DNA from: Chloroflexia bacterium
GTDB taxonomy: Bacteria; Chloroflexota; Chloroflexia; Thermomicrobiales; CFX8
DNA: 63,762 nucleotides
Assembly: GCA_030431755.1 (NCBI GenBank)
Contig: JAUIIK010000008.1
Coordinates: forward strand, 1 to 63,762
Direction: 5' to 3'
Shown: piece after piece, positions 1-8,365 of the stretch
Layout of the letters: the number at the start of each line of letters is the position of its first letter
Numbering within the stretch: position 1 is the stretch's first letter
Notes under the pieces: model-generated
The model's database searches: none
Seen by the model: the letters and a program-made list of their open reading frames with translations, nothing else
What the model was told of the DNA's origin: nothing
Program-made: the position numbers and the translations under genes

Positions 1-168
1 AATGAACATCACCGACCGGTCATCCTTGTTGAGCACAAGCAGCACCGGTGCTGCCCACCTTCCTGTGCACTCTAGTACCTGATCGCCGCGCTCCCACTTG
101 TCGGCGGTTTTCCCTACGCCCTCTTGCCTCTTCCCTGTTACCTTTATACATGAAGAGGAGAGTGGAAC

Positions 169-1677
169 ATGACAACGACAACGAAACCCGTCCGTGTCCG
201 ATTTGCCCCGAGTCCAACCGGCGACCTCCATGTTGGCGGCGCGCGGACTGCCCTGTTTACCTATTTGTATGCCCGCCAGCATGAGGGCGCGTTCATCCTG
301 CGAATCGAGGATACCGATCAGGCGCGCTACGACGAAGCGAGCATCAACTCGATCACCGCGTCATTGCGTTGGCTCGGGCTGGACTGGGACGAAGGCCCCG
401 ATATCGGCGGTCCTAGCGGACCCTACTTCCAGAGCGAGCGGCTTGAGCTCTACCGCGAGCATGTCGACCGTCTGCTGGCCGAGGACTACGCCTACGAATG
501 CTACTGCTCGCCGGAGCGGCTGGCGGAGCTGCGGGACGAGCAGCGCAAGGCGGGCAGGCCGCCGGGCTATGATCGCCACTGCCGCAACCTGACCGACGAG
601 GAGCGCCAGGCGAAAAGGGACGAGGGCATCAAGCCGGTCGTGCGCTTGAAAGTGCCGCTCGATGGCGCCACCAGCGGACTCGATCTCCTGCGCGGCCCGA
701 TTACCTTCGAGAATGCCAAGCTCGAAGACGCCGTTCTGCTGAAGTCCGACGGCTTCCCGACCTACCACCTGGCGGTCGTCGTCGACGACAAGGAGATGGG
801 CATCACTCACGTCACGCGTGGCGAGGAGTGGATCCCTTCGATGCCGCTGCATCTCATTCTCTGGGATGCCTTTGGCTGGGAGCGCCCGGTCTTCGCCCAC
901 ATGCCGGTTATTCTGAAGCCGGATGGCAAGGGCAAGCTCTCGAAGCGCGACGGCGCGGCGAGCCTGCTGGCGCTACGCGATGAGGGCTACCTGCACGAGG
1001 CGGTCGTCAACTACCTGGCGATGGTCGGCTGGGCCTACGACGACCACACAGAGATCTTCTCGATGGACGATCTCATCGAGAAATTCAGCCTGGAGCGGGT
1101 CAGCCCGAGCCCGGCACGCTTCAACTACGACAAGCTCGAGTGGATGAACCAGCACTACATCAACCACATCGTCGATGTCGATGATCTCGCGGCGCGCGTC
1201 GTCCCGCTCCTGGTTTCCGAGGGGCTGGTCGACAGCGTCCCGGAGGGCTCTGATACAGAGAAGCTGGTCATCGAAGCAGTTGGGCTGATCAAGGACAAGA
1301 TGAAGTTCCTGACCGAAGGGCCAGATCTCATCAGCTATTTCCTGGCCGAACCGCCGGACTACGACACGGCGTTGCTGGTGCCGCGCAAGACCGAGCCCGA
1401 TGCCGCGCTGCGTGGCCTCAAGGCAGCCCGCGACGTCATCGCCGAGATCGGCGTCGAGGATGAGGAGGCGGTCGAAGCACGGCTGCGGGCGCTGGCGGGA
1501 GAGGTCGATCTGAAGGTCGGCCAGCTCTTCATGCCGATCCGCGTTGCTGTGACCGGCCGGACCGCCTCGCCGGGCCTCTTCGAGACACTGCGCGTGGTCA
1601 ACAAGGAACGGTCGCTAGCCCGGATGGACCGGGCGATTGCGAAACTCGAGGGCTACGAAGCCGTCGCCGCCGACTAA
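169..1677 (+). CDS. gltX: Glutamyl-tRNA synthetase
   Basis: Class I aminoacyl-tRNA synthetase that charges tRNA-Glu in the cytoplasm. The HIGH-type motif is HVGG at residues 21-24, inside the family pattern RFAPSPTGDLHVGGARTALF, and the KMSKS-type loop is KLSKR at about 256-260. At 502 residues it has full GltX length, with a C-terminal helical anticodon-binding half. The ATG at 169 is chosen because a purine-rich ribosome site (AAGAGGAGAG) lies just upstream. Some bacteria use GltX non-discriminatingly for tRNA-Gln as well; the sequence alone does not settle this. The next gene starts 11 bp downstream and may be cotranscribed. Confidence 0.98.
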   Translation: MTTTTKPVRVRFAPSPTGDLHVGGARTALFTYLYARQHEGAFILRIEDTDQARYDEASINSITASLRWLGLDWDEGPDIGGPSGPYFQSERLELYREHVDRLLAEDYAYECYCSPERLAELRDEQRKAGRPPGYDRHCRNLTDEERQAKRDEGIKPVVRLKVPLDGATSGLDLLRGPITFENAKLEDAVLLKSDGFPTYHLAVVVDDKEMGITHVTRGEEWIPSMPLHLILWDAFGWERPVFAHMPVILKPDGKGKLSKRDGAASLLALRDEGYLHEAVVNYLAMVGWAYDDHTEIFSMDDLIEKFSLERVSPSPARFNYDKLEWMNQHYINHIVDVDDLAARVVPLLVSEGLVDSVPEGSDTEKLVIEAVGLIKDKMKFLTEGPDLISYFLAEPPDYDTALLVPRKTEPDAALRGLKAARDVIAEIGVEDEEAVEARLRALAGEVDLKVGQLFMPIRVAVTGRTASPGLFETLRVVNKERSLARMDRAIAKLEGYEAVAAD

Positions 1678-1688
1678 CCTGGTGTGCG

Positions 1689-2207
1689 ATGGCGATGACC
1701 GCCGCCGATGTCTGCGCCGTCGTCGATGCGCTGGAGCGTAGCAAGCTCTTTGTCTCAGTCGATGGCGGTTGGGGTGTCGATGCGTTGCTCGGGCGGCAAA
1801 CGCGGCCGCACGATGACCTCGATCTCGTGATCGACATTGAGCAGGTGCGCACTGTCTGTGAGTGTCTTGGCGCGTGCGGCTACAGCATGCAGGCAGATGA
1901 GATGCCGACCCGCTTCGTCCTTGTGACGGACGGAGACCGGCGCATCGACTTCCATCCGATGTACTTCGACGCGACGGGGTTTGCGCACCAGCGGCTGCCA
2001 GGCGGAAAGCTCTTCAGCTGCCGGACTGTAGCGCTTGGGCATCGTGGGCGGATTGGCGGCCGCGAGGTGCAGTGTTTGTCGCCCGAGCTTCAGCTCGCCG
2101 CGCATACAGGCTATGAGCCGGACGCGCAGGACCGCCAGGATGTCGAACTGCTCTGCTGCCGGTTCGAGCTGCCGTTGCCGCCGGCGTACCGCGAGGGCCG
2201 GCGTTGA
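1689..2207 (+). CDS. Aminoglycoside nucleotidyltransferase-like protein
   Basis: A 172-residue protein with the nucleotidyltransferase signature GGWGVDALLGRQTRPHDDLD at about residues 24-43. The two acidic residues of the DDLDL motif are the expected metal ligands, and a third acid lies near 'RRIDFHPM'. The pattern matches the AadB/LinB-type family (aminoglycoside or lincosamide adenylyltransferase-like). Many chromosomal members have no shown resistance role, so the substrate is unknown. It follows gltX by 11 bp and has no terminator before it. Confidence 0.8.
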   Translation: MAMTAADVCAVVDALERSKLFVSVDGGWGVDALLGRQTRPHDDLDLVIDIEQVRTVCECLGACGYSMQADEMPTRFVLVTDGDRRIDFHPMYFDATGFAHQRLPGGKLFSCRTVALGHRGRIGGREVQCLSPELQLAAHTGYEPDAQDRQDVELLCCRFELPLPPAYREGRR

Positions 2208-2264
2208 ACACGACGTCTGATAATCTGGAGCTTTGGCCGTAGAAGTTCACATAAAGCAAGGGGG

Positions 2265-2858
2265 GTGTCCGTGGGTTCTGGAGCGCCGTTCGACACCGAC
2301 CATCTTTCGATTGATGCGCCGCAGCAACACCCGGTCGAGGTCTTCTGCGTCGGCAGTCACATTGCCGGCACGCTGCACTCCGGGCGGCCGCGGGTCAGCG
2401 ACCACCTCGAATCCAGCGAACGGATGATTGAGATTACCAACGCGACGCTGATGCCCGGGCCCGGCGACAGCCCGCTGGTCGAGCGCCGGAGCGTCTTCGT
2501 CAACAAGGCGATGGTGCTGTTCGTGCTTGATCTAACGCCCGAGGAGTGGGCCAGCGGCGCGGCCGATGTCGTTCACCCGACTGAGCCCCATGACATCCTC
2601 GCGAGCGTTGGCGACTTCTGGATCTCCGGCACGATCAAACTGCCACCCCACGGCGACCTCAACCAGTTCCTGGCTCGCGTCCCGCGCCGCTTCGTGCCCA
2701 TCGCTGCGGCCGACATCCTGGACTACGACGAGCAGAGTCCCTGCGCGGTGCTCGTAAACCGCGACTATCTCGAAGCCATCGTCGCGAACGAGCCGGCTGA
2801 TCTCGACGCAAGCGAGCAGGAGCCTGCCGGACCGGAAGACGTGCCGGAATCCGGATGA
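2265..2858 (+). CDS. Conserved protein of unknown function, paralog A
   Basis: A 197-residue soluble protein that I do not recognise. It shares most of its length with the next gene (shared stretches HPVEVFCVGSH, LFVLDLTP.EW, VGDFWISG, DILDYDE/DILGYDE), so the two are a tandem duplication. The start is the GTG at 2265, preceded by AAGCAAGGGGGG. The C-terminus has an acidic tail (about 177-197) that paralog B lacks. No signal peptide or membrane helix is visible. Confidence 0.75.
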   Translation: MSVGSGAPFDTDHLSIDAPQQHPVEVFCVGSHIAGTLHSGRPRVSDHLESSERMIEITNATLMPGPGDSPLVERRSVFVNKAMVLFVLDLTPEEWASGAADVVHPTEPHDILASVGDFWISGTIKLPPHGDLNQFLARVPRRFVPIAAADILDYDEQSPCAVLVNRDYLEAIVANEPADLDASEQEPAGPEDVPESG

Positions 2859-2935
2859 TTCGGCTATTCCCATAGGTCCGCCGGGCGTCCATGCTGAGAC
2901 TGACGTTGTCTGGTGCTCGGACGATGGGAGACACT

Positions 2936-3466
2936 ATGAGCACGCATCTGACGTTTGATTCTCAACTCACCTCGCTCGACGCGCCGCACCAACACCCGGT
3001 AGAGGTCTTCTGCGTCGGCAGCCACGTTGTCGGCGTGCTGCATTCGTTGCGACCGCGTGTCGGCAACCACCTGGAGTCCGCAGAGCGGGTGATCGAGATT
3101 GTCGACGCCTCGCTCGAGACCGGACCCGGCGCGCCGCCTTTCGTCGAACACCACACGGTGCTGATCAACAAGGCCAAGGCGCTCTTCGTGCTCGATCTGA
3201 CACCTGCGGAGTGGGGTAGCGGCGGCTCCGACCTGGAGCGTCCCGGCGAGCCGCACGATGTCTTCGTGAGTGTCGGCGATTTCTGGATCTCCGGACAATT
3301 GCTGCTGCCGGTTGGCGGAGACGTCCATGACTATCTCGCCCGCTCGCCGCGTGAGTTCGTGCCGCTGATCAACGCCGACATCCTCGGCTATGACGAGCGC
3401 ACCCCCTGCACCGTCCTCATCAATCGCGAACACCTCGAAGCCGTCGTCGTGCGGTCGATTCCCTAG
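2936..3466 (+). CDS. Conserved protein of unknown function, paralog B
   Basis: A soluble protein of 176 residues paralogous to the upstream gene. I chose ATG 2936 over an in-frame upstream ATG at 2891 because GGGAGA sits at proper distance before 2936, and similarity to paralog A begins close after it. The core VEVFCVGSH...LFVLDLTPAEW...VGDFWISGQL...DILGYDE is shared. It ends just before a strong hairpin terminator. No function can be assigned. Confidence 0.75.
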   Translation: MSTHLTFDSQLTSLDAPHQHPVEVFCVGSHVVGVLHSLRPRVGNHLESAERVIEIVDASLETGPGAPPFVEHHTVLINKAKALFVLDLTPAEWGSGGSDLERPGEPHDVFVSVGDFWISGQLLLPVGGDVHDYLARSPREFVPLINADILGYDERTPCTVLINREHLEAVVVRSIP

Positions 3467-3486
3467 CGAACTGTTCAAGGTGACGA

Positions 3487-3522
3487 GCGCACCCCGGCGA
3501 TTGGATGATCGCCGGGGTGCGC
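3487..3522. terminator. Bidirectional terminator between convergent genes
   Basis: A perfect 15-bp stem (GCGCACCCCGGCGAT paired with its complement) closes a 6-nt loop between the rightward paralog pair and leftward metG. There is no clear T-tract, as is common in GC-rich genomes. The convergent position supports a shared terminator. Confidence 0.75.
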
Positions 3523-3530
3523 GTGCGCGG

Positions 3531-5096
3531 TTAGTCTGCCGTCGCCTCAGCTTCGACTTCGATCCGCGGGAAGATCGGGGATGGCTCGGTAACGGACTGC
3601 CCCGGCACCGGGAGATCCCAGATCGACGCGCTGCCGAGCTGCCGGGCGATCTCGTCGACAGAAGACGGGATCACTGGCTGCAAGAGCTGGGCGAGACGTC
3701 CAATCGTGACAGCAAGCGTCGCTAGCACGGTGTCGAGGCGCTGGGTGGCGTCCTCATCACCGTTGCGGGCTCCGCGGGCCAGCACCCAGGGTTGCGACTG
3801 CTCGATGTAGGTGTTGGTCCCGGTGACCGACTCCCAGATCGCTGCCAATGCCTGGAGCGGCTCGTAGACGCTGAACAGTTCCGTCGACCGTTCGATAGAC
3901 CTTGCGAGCGTCTGCGCCAGCGCCGTCTCGTGCTCGCCTGGCGCGCCCGGTTCTGGGATGACGCCGTCGCGGTAGCGGTTGATCATGCTGACCGAGCGGT
4001 TCAGCAGATTTCCGAGATCGTTGGCGAGATCGGCGTTGTAGCGCTCGATGATCCGGTTGACCGAGAAGTCTCCGTCACCGTGCGGCGAGACCTCCCGCAG
4101 GAAGTAGAAGCGCACCGCGTCCGCGCCGTACTCGTCGGCAACGGCGATCGGGTCGATCACGTTGCCGGTCGTCTTACTCATCTTCGCGCCGTTGATCGTC
4201 AGGAAGCCGTGGACGACGATCTCGGTCGGCAGCGGAACGCCGGCAGACAGCAGGATGCCAGGCCAGTAGATGGCGTGGAAGCGCAGGATGTCCTTGCCAA
4301 TGGCGTGGACTCGCTGCGGCGAGTTCTCCCAATAGCGCTTGTAGAGCTCGCCGTCGTCACCATAGCCGAGCGCTGTGATGTAGTTGGCCAGCGCGTCGAT
4401 CCAGACGTAGATCACCTGGTTGGGATCGTCCGGCACCTGGATGCCCCAGCCTCGTGCTCGTTCTTGCGAGCGCGATACCGAGATGTCCTGGAGCCCGGCT
4501 TCGATGAAGCGCAGCACCTCGTTCTTGCGCGACTCCGGGAAGACCCGCAGCTCGTCGCTCGAGATGCGCCGGTGTAATTCGTCGCCATACTTCGAGAGCC
4601 GGAAGAAGTAGTTCTCCTCCTCAACGGGCACCGGCGGTGTCTCGTGGACCGGGCACTTCCCGTCGACGAGCTCCTCTTCGGTGTAGAAGGTCTCGCAGCC
4701 GACGCAGTAGAGGCCGGTGTAGTGCTTCTTGTAGATGTCGCCGGCAGCCGCGACCGCGCGCCAGAGCTTGTCGACGCCCGCGAAGTGGCGCTCGTCGACG
4801 CTGGTGCGAATGAAGTCGTCATTGGAGGCGTCGAGGACCTCCAGCGCGTTCTGGAAGCCGGCGACGTTTCGGTCGACCAGTTCGCGCGTTGTCAATCCCT
4901 GTGCCTCGGCCGCCTGGACGTTCTTTAGCGCGTTTTCGTCAGACCCGGTTAGGAAAAAGACATCCCGCCCCTGGGTTCGGTGAAAGCGCGCGTAGGCGTC
5001 CGTCTGGGCGAACTCCAGCGCGTGCCCGACGTGTGGCTCCGCATTCACATACGGAATCGACGTCGAGATAAAATACGCATCTCCACGGTCCGGCAT
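3531..5096 (-). CDS. metG: Methionyl-tRNA synthetase
   Basis: Class I synthetase that charges tRNA-Met. HIGH-type motif HVGH at residues 22-25, KMSKT at 305-309, and a zinc knuckle region (CVGCETFYTEEELVDGKC) at about residues 130-150. It is 521 residues long and lacks the C-terminal EMAP/tRNA-binding dimerisation domain of longer MetG forms. ATG 5096 follows GAAAGGAGCGG. It is preceded by a T-box leader and a consensus promoter, so it is probably induced by uncharged tRNA-Met. Confidence 0.98.
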   Translation of the reverse strand: MPDRGDAYFISTSIPYVNAEPHVGHALEFAQTDAYARFHRTQGRDVFFLTGSDENALKNVQAAEAQGLTTRELVDRNVAGFQNALEVLDASNDDFIRTSVDERHFAGVDKLWRAVAAAGDIYKKHYTGLYCVGCETFYTEEELVDGKCPVHETPPVPVEEENYFFRLSKYGDELHRRISSDELRVFPESRKNEVLRFIEAGLQDISVSRSQERARGWGIQVPDDPNQVIYVWIDALANYITALGYGDDGELYKRYWENSPQRVHAIGKDILRFHAIYWPGILLSAGVPLPTEIVVHGFLTINGAKMSKTTGNVIDPIAVADEYGADAVRFYFLREVSPHGDGDFSVNRIIERYNADLANDLGNLLNRSVSMINRYRDGVIPEPGAPGEHETALAQTLARSIERSTELFSVYEPLQALAAIWESVTGTNTYIEQSQPWVLARGARNGDEDATQRLDTVLATLAVTIGRLAQLLQPVIPSSVDEIARQLGSASIWDLPVPGQSVTEPSPIFPRIEVEAEATAD

Positions 5097-5135
5097 GGTA
5101 CCGCTCCTTTCGCGGTCAGGGACTGGATGCGGAGT

Positions 5136-5226
5136 GAGTTTGTAGGTTGTAGTACGTAGTTTGTAGTGAACAGCCAGCCAAACCCGCGACCCGCCCGGAT
5201 TTCCTACAAACTACAACCTACGAACT
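5136..5226. repeat. Imperfect inverted repeat in the metG leader
   Basis: AGTTTGTAGGTTGTAG (from about 5137) pairs, with one mismatch, with CTACAACCTACGAACT ending at about 5226. The loop is GC-rich and the arms are AT-rich, unlike the surroundings. It lies between the T-box terminator and the metG ribosome site, and looks like a small palindromic intergenic element rather than part of the riboswitch. Confidence 0.55.
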
Positions 5227-5251
5227 TCCCTTTGCAGCCGTCCCTTAACAA

Positions 5252-5532
5252 CACAATCCCAAGGCCCTGCACCCGCCTGGGGCGAGGGGCCTCGGGATGA
5301 AGCGCTCGCGGTACCACCCGGCTTTGCCGCTGCCTCGCGGACAGCGACCTCAGCGACTGGAGAACTACCAGCCAGGGAAGGATAACGGTTTCCCTTGGTC
5401 CGGCCCGGATTACCGGAGGGTTTCACCCGGGCAGCTCGGAGGTCATTCCCGGTCGGTGGCGCATCACTCTTCCAGCAACAGTGACTCTCTGGGCCGCCGT
5501 GCCGTGCCGGCACTCCTCGTCATTGCTATTTG
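5252..5532 (-). promoter_or_regulatory. T-box riboswitch (tRNA-Met sensing) upstream of metG
   Basis: On the minus strand the leader contains the near-invariant T-box sequence GGGTGGTACCGCG (about 5307-5319), the AGAGAGT element of stem I, and a specifier loop reading GGGA-ATG-ACC with the ATG at 5444-5446. This matches methionine and the downstream gene. A terminator helix follows the T-box. T-box leaders pair with uncharged tRNA to favour the antiterminator; here that would raise metG expression when Met-tRNA is low. Confidence 0.93.
5258..5297 (-). terminator. Regulated terminator of the metG T-box
   Basis: On the minus strand CCCGAGGCCC pairs (with G-U wobble) with GGGCCTTGGG, followed by ATTGTGTTGTT. 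It is immediately downstream of the T-box sequence, the normal place for the competing terminator. Confidence 0.8.
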
Positions 5533-5572
5533 ATGTTTGGCGCCTACCGCAGATGAGCGGTAGAGGCTTCGT

Positions 5573-5601
5573 AGAATAGTCGAGGAATCATCGATTGTCA
5601 A
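5573..5601 (-). promoter_or_regulatory. metG: metG promoter
   Basis: Reading leftward, -35 TTGACA (5596-5601), a 17-bp spacer and -10 TATTCT (5573-5578). A short hairpin (CTACCGC/GCGGTAG) lies at the likely 5' end of the leader, followed by the T-box. Confidence 0.85.
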
Positions 5602-5629
5602 ATTGCCTGCGTCGTGCGAGGAGCGTGAT

Positions 5630-6118
5630 GTGCAAGAACTCGCGGTAGTCGCCCCGGCCTTCGTCGAGATGGCCCACGGTATCGTCTGGTGCAACGTTGC
5701 CACCGTCGATCGAGAGGACCGGCCCCGCAGCCGTATCCTGCACCCGCTTTGGGAATGGGACGGCGAAGCGCTGGTCGGCTGGGTCGGGACCGGCCCAACG
5801 CCGGTGAAGCGGGCGCACCTGGAGCACAACCCGTTCGTCTCCTGCTCCTACTGGTCGCCGAACCACGACACCTGCGCTGCCGAGTGCCGGGCGAGCTGGC
5901 ACTTCGACGACGAGACCTGCACGCGCGTCTGGGAGGCGTTCAAGGCTGCCCCGGAGCCGGTCGGTTACGACCCGGCGCTCATCCCACCCTGGTCGGATGG
6001 CCCGACGTCGGACGCCTTCGCGGTATTGCGGCTAGAACCCTGGCGCTTGCGAGTCTTCCCCGGCACGGTGTTGATGGGACAAGGCGGGGAGATTCTGGAC
6101 TGGAAAGCTGCGCCGTAA
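5630..6118 (+). CDS. Pyridoxamine-phosphate-oxidase-like FMN-binding protein
   Basis: A split-barrel flavin/F420-binding type protein of 162 residues. The early segment HGIVWCNVATVDREDRPRSR, followed by LHPLW and later W.P..LRVFPG, matches pyridoxamine 5'-phosphate oxidase-like proteins that bind FMN or a related cofactor. The track frame opens at a TTG (5603), but GTG 5630 has GAGGAG 6-8 nt upstream, so I start there. It diverges from metG. The substrate is unknown; true PdxH activity is unlikely given its divergence. Confidence 0.78.
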   Translation: MQELAVVAPAFVEMAHGIVWCNVATVDREDRPRSRILHPLWEWDGEALVGWVGTGPTPVKRAHLEHNPFVSCSYWSPNHDTCAAECRASWHFDDETCTRVWEAFKAAPEPVGYDPALIPPWSDGPTSDAFAVLRLEPWRLRVFPGTVLMGQGGEILDWKAAP

Positions 6119-6270
6119 AGGATAGCTGCCAGATACGGTTGTGACGGATAACGGTGAGGGACGCGATTGCGGGCGATGTGTGTCGCGTGACGGCGCGCCA
6201 GCAGGCACGTCTCGCAGCCTTGAGGACACGTACGAATGCAGTGCCACTGCAGGCGAATCACTTGAGATAC

Positions 6271-6299
6271 TTGACGCTGATGGGATTCGCGCATACACT
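6271..6299 (+). promoter_or_regulatory. Candidate promoter of a small transcription unit
   Basis: TTGACG (6271-6276), 17-bp spacer, TACACT (6294-6299). It lies about 60 bp before a small ORF that has its own ribosome site and terminator. Confidence 0.55.
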
Positions 6300-6357
6300 G
6301 CTTTCTGGACCTAGAAGATCTCAGTAGTTCGCATTGCACGGAAGGAAAGGCCACAGC

Positions 6358-6489
6358 GTGAACGGTAACGCAATCACCATCACCATGCTGGTTGGACCGA
6401 CCGTCGGCGTGATCGTGGACACGAACCCGCGCCCGTTCGGGGGCGGAGTGCGCCCGGCGCCCGTGCAAGGTTGGAGCAGACGCTACTGA
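6358..6489 (+). CDS. Small ORF, 43 residues, unknown
   Basis: GTG start with GAAGGAAAGG about 8 nt upstream. The product begins MNGNAITITMLVGPTVGVIV, continues through a Pro/Gly-rich middle and ends in WSRRY. It sits between a consensus-like promoter (6271-6299) and a hairpin terminator with a T-run (6516-6553), so it forms a complete small unit. It could instead be a small RNA. I know no homolog. The remaining sequence in the 6119-6691 gap shows nothing else I can support. Confidence 0.4.
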   Translation: MNGNAITITMLVGPTVGVIVDTNPRPFGGGVRPAPVQGWSRRY

Positions 6490-6515
6490 GTGTTCTCAGA
6501 CATAGAGCGACTTCC

Positions 6516-6553
6516 AACCGCGGGCGGACCAGAAACGGCCCCGCGGTTTTTTG
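6516..6553 (+). terminator. Rho-independent terminator
   Basis: AACCGCGGG pairs with CCCGCGGTT and is followed by TTTTTTG. It is the only strong T-run terminator in the left flank and lies 26 bp after the small ORF. Confidence 0.82.
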
Positions 6554-6691
6554 TTGCCCCGGTTTGGCTGGCTCGGGTCGCGCGATGGAGCGGACGTCGC
6601 CGCTACTAATGGATATGGGCGGAACTTCGGATGTAACCAACATGCTGGCAGTGGATGATCTGGGCGAAGACGAAGGGCGAAAGAGGTAGCG

Positions 6692-7552
6692 ATGACCTAT
6701 ACAGGACAACATAACGACGTGGCAGTGCGCTTCGACGGCGTATCGAAGAGCTTCGGCGGCAAGCGTGGCCGTGACCGCTGGTTTCGACGCACGAATGAGC
6801 AATCGGCGAAGCTCGTGCGAGCGCTGAATGATGTCTCGTTCGAGGTCCGGAAGAATGAGATCTTCGGAATTCTCGGGGCGAACGGCAGCGGCAAATCGAC
6901 GCTGGTTCGGCTGATCTCGACCCTGCTGATCACCGACGAGGGGACGATCACCGTCTTCGGCAACGATGTGCGGGACGACGAGGCCGAGGTCAAACGGCTG
7001 ATCAACCGTGTCTCGGTCGAGGCGTCATTCTTCAAGAAGCTCTCGCCGATGGAGAATCTGCTCTACTCGTCGCGGCTCTATGGCCGCACCGGCTCCGAGC
7101 TGCGGCGCGACATCAAGCAGATTCTGGTCGACCTCGGCATTCCCGAGGAGCGCATCGGCGTGCCGCTCGAAACGATGTCGCGGGGCATGCAGCAGAAGGT
7201 GGCGATTGCGCGGGCGTTCCTGACCTCGCCGGTGCTGCTCCTGCTCGACGAGCCGACGACGGGGCTCGACCCGCGTTCGAAGAAGGATGTCCAGCGCTTT
7301 GTGCTTGATCTGCGTGAGAAACACGACGCGACAGTACTGATCTGCTCGCACGACATGGACGAGGCCGAGCGGCTCTGCGACCGCATCGCGATCATGGACA
7401 ATGGTCGCATCGTCGCGACCGGCACGGTTGACGAACTCAAGGACCAGGTGCGCGGCACGCAGGGCCTGCTCGACCCGACCCTCGAAGACGTCTACATGGC
7501 TCTCACCGGGCACGGTCTCGTCGAGGAGAAGCTGATGGCCGGCGTGGCGTAG
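6692..7552 (+). CDS. ABC-type exporter ATP-binding protein (ABC-2 family)
   Basis: The 286-residue ATPase has Walker A GANGSGKST (about 62-70), signature SRGMQQK (about 163), and Walker B LLLLDEPTTGLD (about 179-190) followed by the switch histidine in CSHDMDEAE. It is of the drug/polysaccharide/NatA-type exporter class and would pair with the ABC-2 permease encoded just downstream. That permease gene is split by the prophage in this strain, so the ATPase is probably without its partner while the prophage is integrated. The substrate is unknown. Confidence 0.95.
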   Translation: MTYTGQHNDVAVRFDGVSKSFGGKRGRDRWFRRTNEQSAKLVRALNDVSFEVRKNEIFGILGANGSGKSTLVRLISTLLITDEGTITVFGNDVRDDEAEVKRLINRVSVEASFFKKLSPMENLLYSSRLYGRTGSELRRDIKQILVDLGIPEERIGVPLETMSRGMQQKVAIARAFLTSPVLLLLDEPTTGLDPRSKKDVQRFVLDLREKHDATVLICSHDMDEAERLCDRIAIMDNGRIVATGTVDELKDQVRGTQGLLDPTLEDVYMALTGHGLVEEKLMAGVA

Positions 7553-7606
7553 GACATTGACGTGCAGACATGGCTCTCCACGGATGAGCCGTGATTTCCC
7601 GGATCT

Positions 7607-7680
7607 GTAGTGGTGGGGCTCGTCCCCACCCGGTTCGGGATTTGGAATCGTTCGCGCGTGGGAACGAGCCTCACCCCTAC
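7607..7680. repeat. REP-like palindromic intergenic element
   Basis: GTAGTGGTGGGGCTCGT (7607-7623) pairs with ACGAGCCTCACCCCTAC (7664-7680), 15 of 17 positions matching. A related short palindrome (GGGTGGAG/CTCCACCC then CCTAC) lies near 63671. No ORF is present in the 7553-7753 gap. Confidence 0.6.
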
Positions 7681-7753
7681 GAAAACCAGAAGATGAGCGT
7701 CGGCGCAGTCATGCGAACAGCAGCGCCTCCAACCAGCGGCCCAATGACGTGCC

Positions 7754-8365
7754 GTGAACGAAAGTGACGGAATCGAAATGTCATACGTGCCAACCGTAGC
7801 CCCGGGAACGGGGTCGCGGGCGCCACACCGCATTCTGGCCCGCGAGAGCAAGGCCGCGATGGCCTTCGTCGAGCGCAACTTCTATCTGACGAAGCGCTAC
7901 TGGGGCTGGGAGGTCGCCTTCCTCGTCTACACGGCTGCATCGTCGCTGTCGATCATGTTCATCGGCGCGTCGCAGGATGGCGACACGAACCGGTTGATCC
8001 TCTTCCTGGCGATCGGGACGCTCGTCTGGGGCTACCTGAACTCGGTCTTCATGAACGTGGCCGAGACGGTCGCCTGGGAGCGCTGGGAAGGCACGATCGA
8101 GTACACGATGATGGCGCCGGTCTCGCGGGTGACGCACATGTTCGGGATGTCGCTCTTCGCGATCATCTACGGGCTGATCCGCTCGACTGTGCTCTTCCTG
8201 GTGCTGGCGGCATTTTTCCCGGAGATCAGCCTCTCGGAGGCGAACCTGACCGGCGCCGCGCTGGTAATCGCCGCCGGTAGCTTCTCGTTCATCGGCTTCG
8301 GGATCGTCGGCGCGGTGCTGCCGCTGCTCTTCCCGGAGAAGGGCGAGCAGATGACGTTGATGATG
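7754..8365 (+). pseudogene. ABC-2 permease, 5' part (interrupted by prophage)
   Basis: This encodes the first 204 residues of an ABC-2 type membrane permease, with four predicted helices (about residues 52-72, 77-100, 133-155, 162-186). It ends ...PEKGEQMTLMM, where the TGA is the first prophage codon. The missing part, starting TFIISSILLLVSG, is at 53459-53740. Joined at the shared ATG the frame is continuous and gives about 298 residues and six helices, the normal ABC-2 size. The start may be GTG 7754 or ATG 7778. It is intact in sequence and merely interrupted, so precise excision would restore it. Confidence 0.9.

Noticed and set aside
1-168. A second T-box or riboswitch upstream of gltX
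   Set aside because: No T-box sequence (GGGTGGTACC) or specifier stem was found; only a ribosome site is supported.
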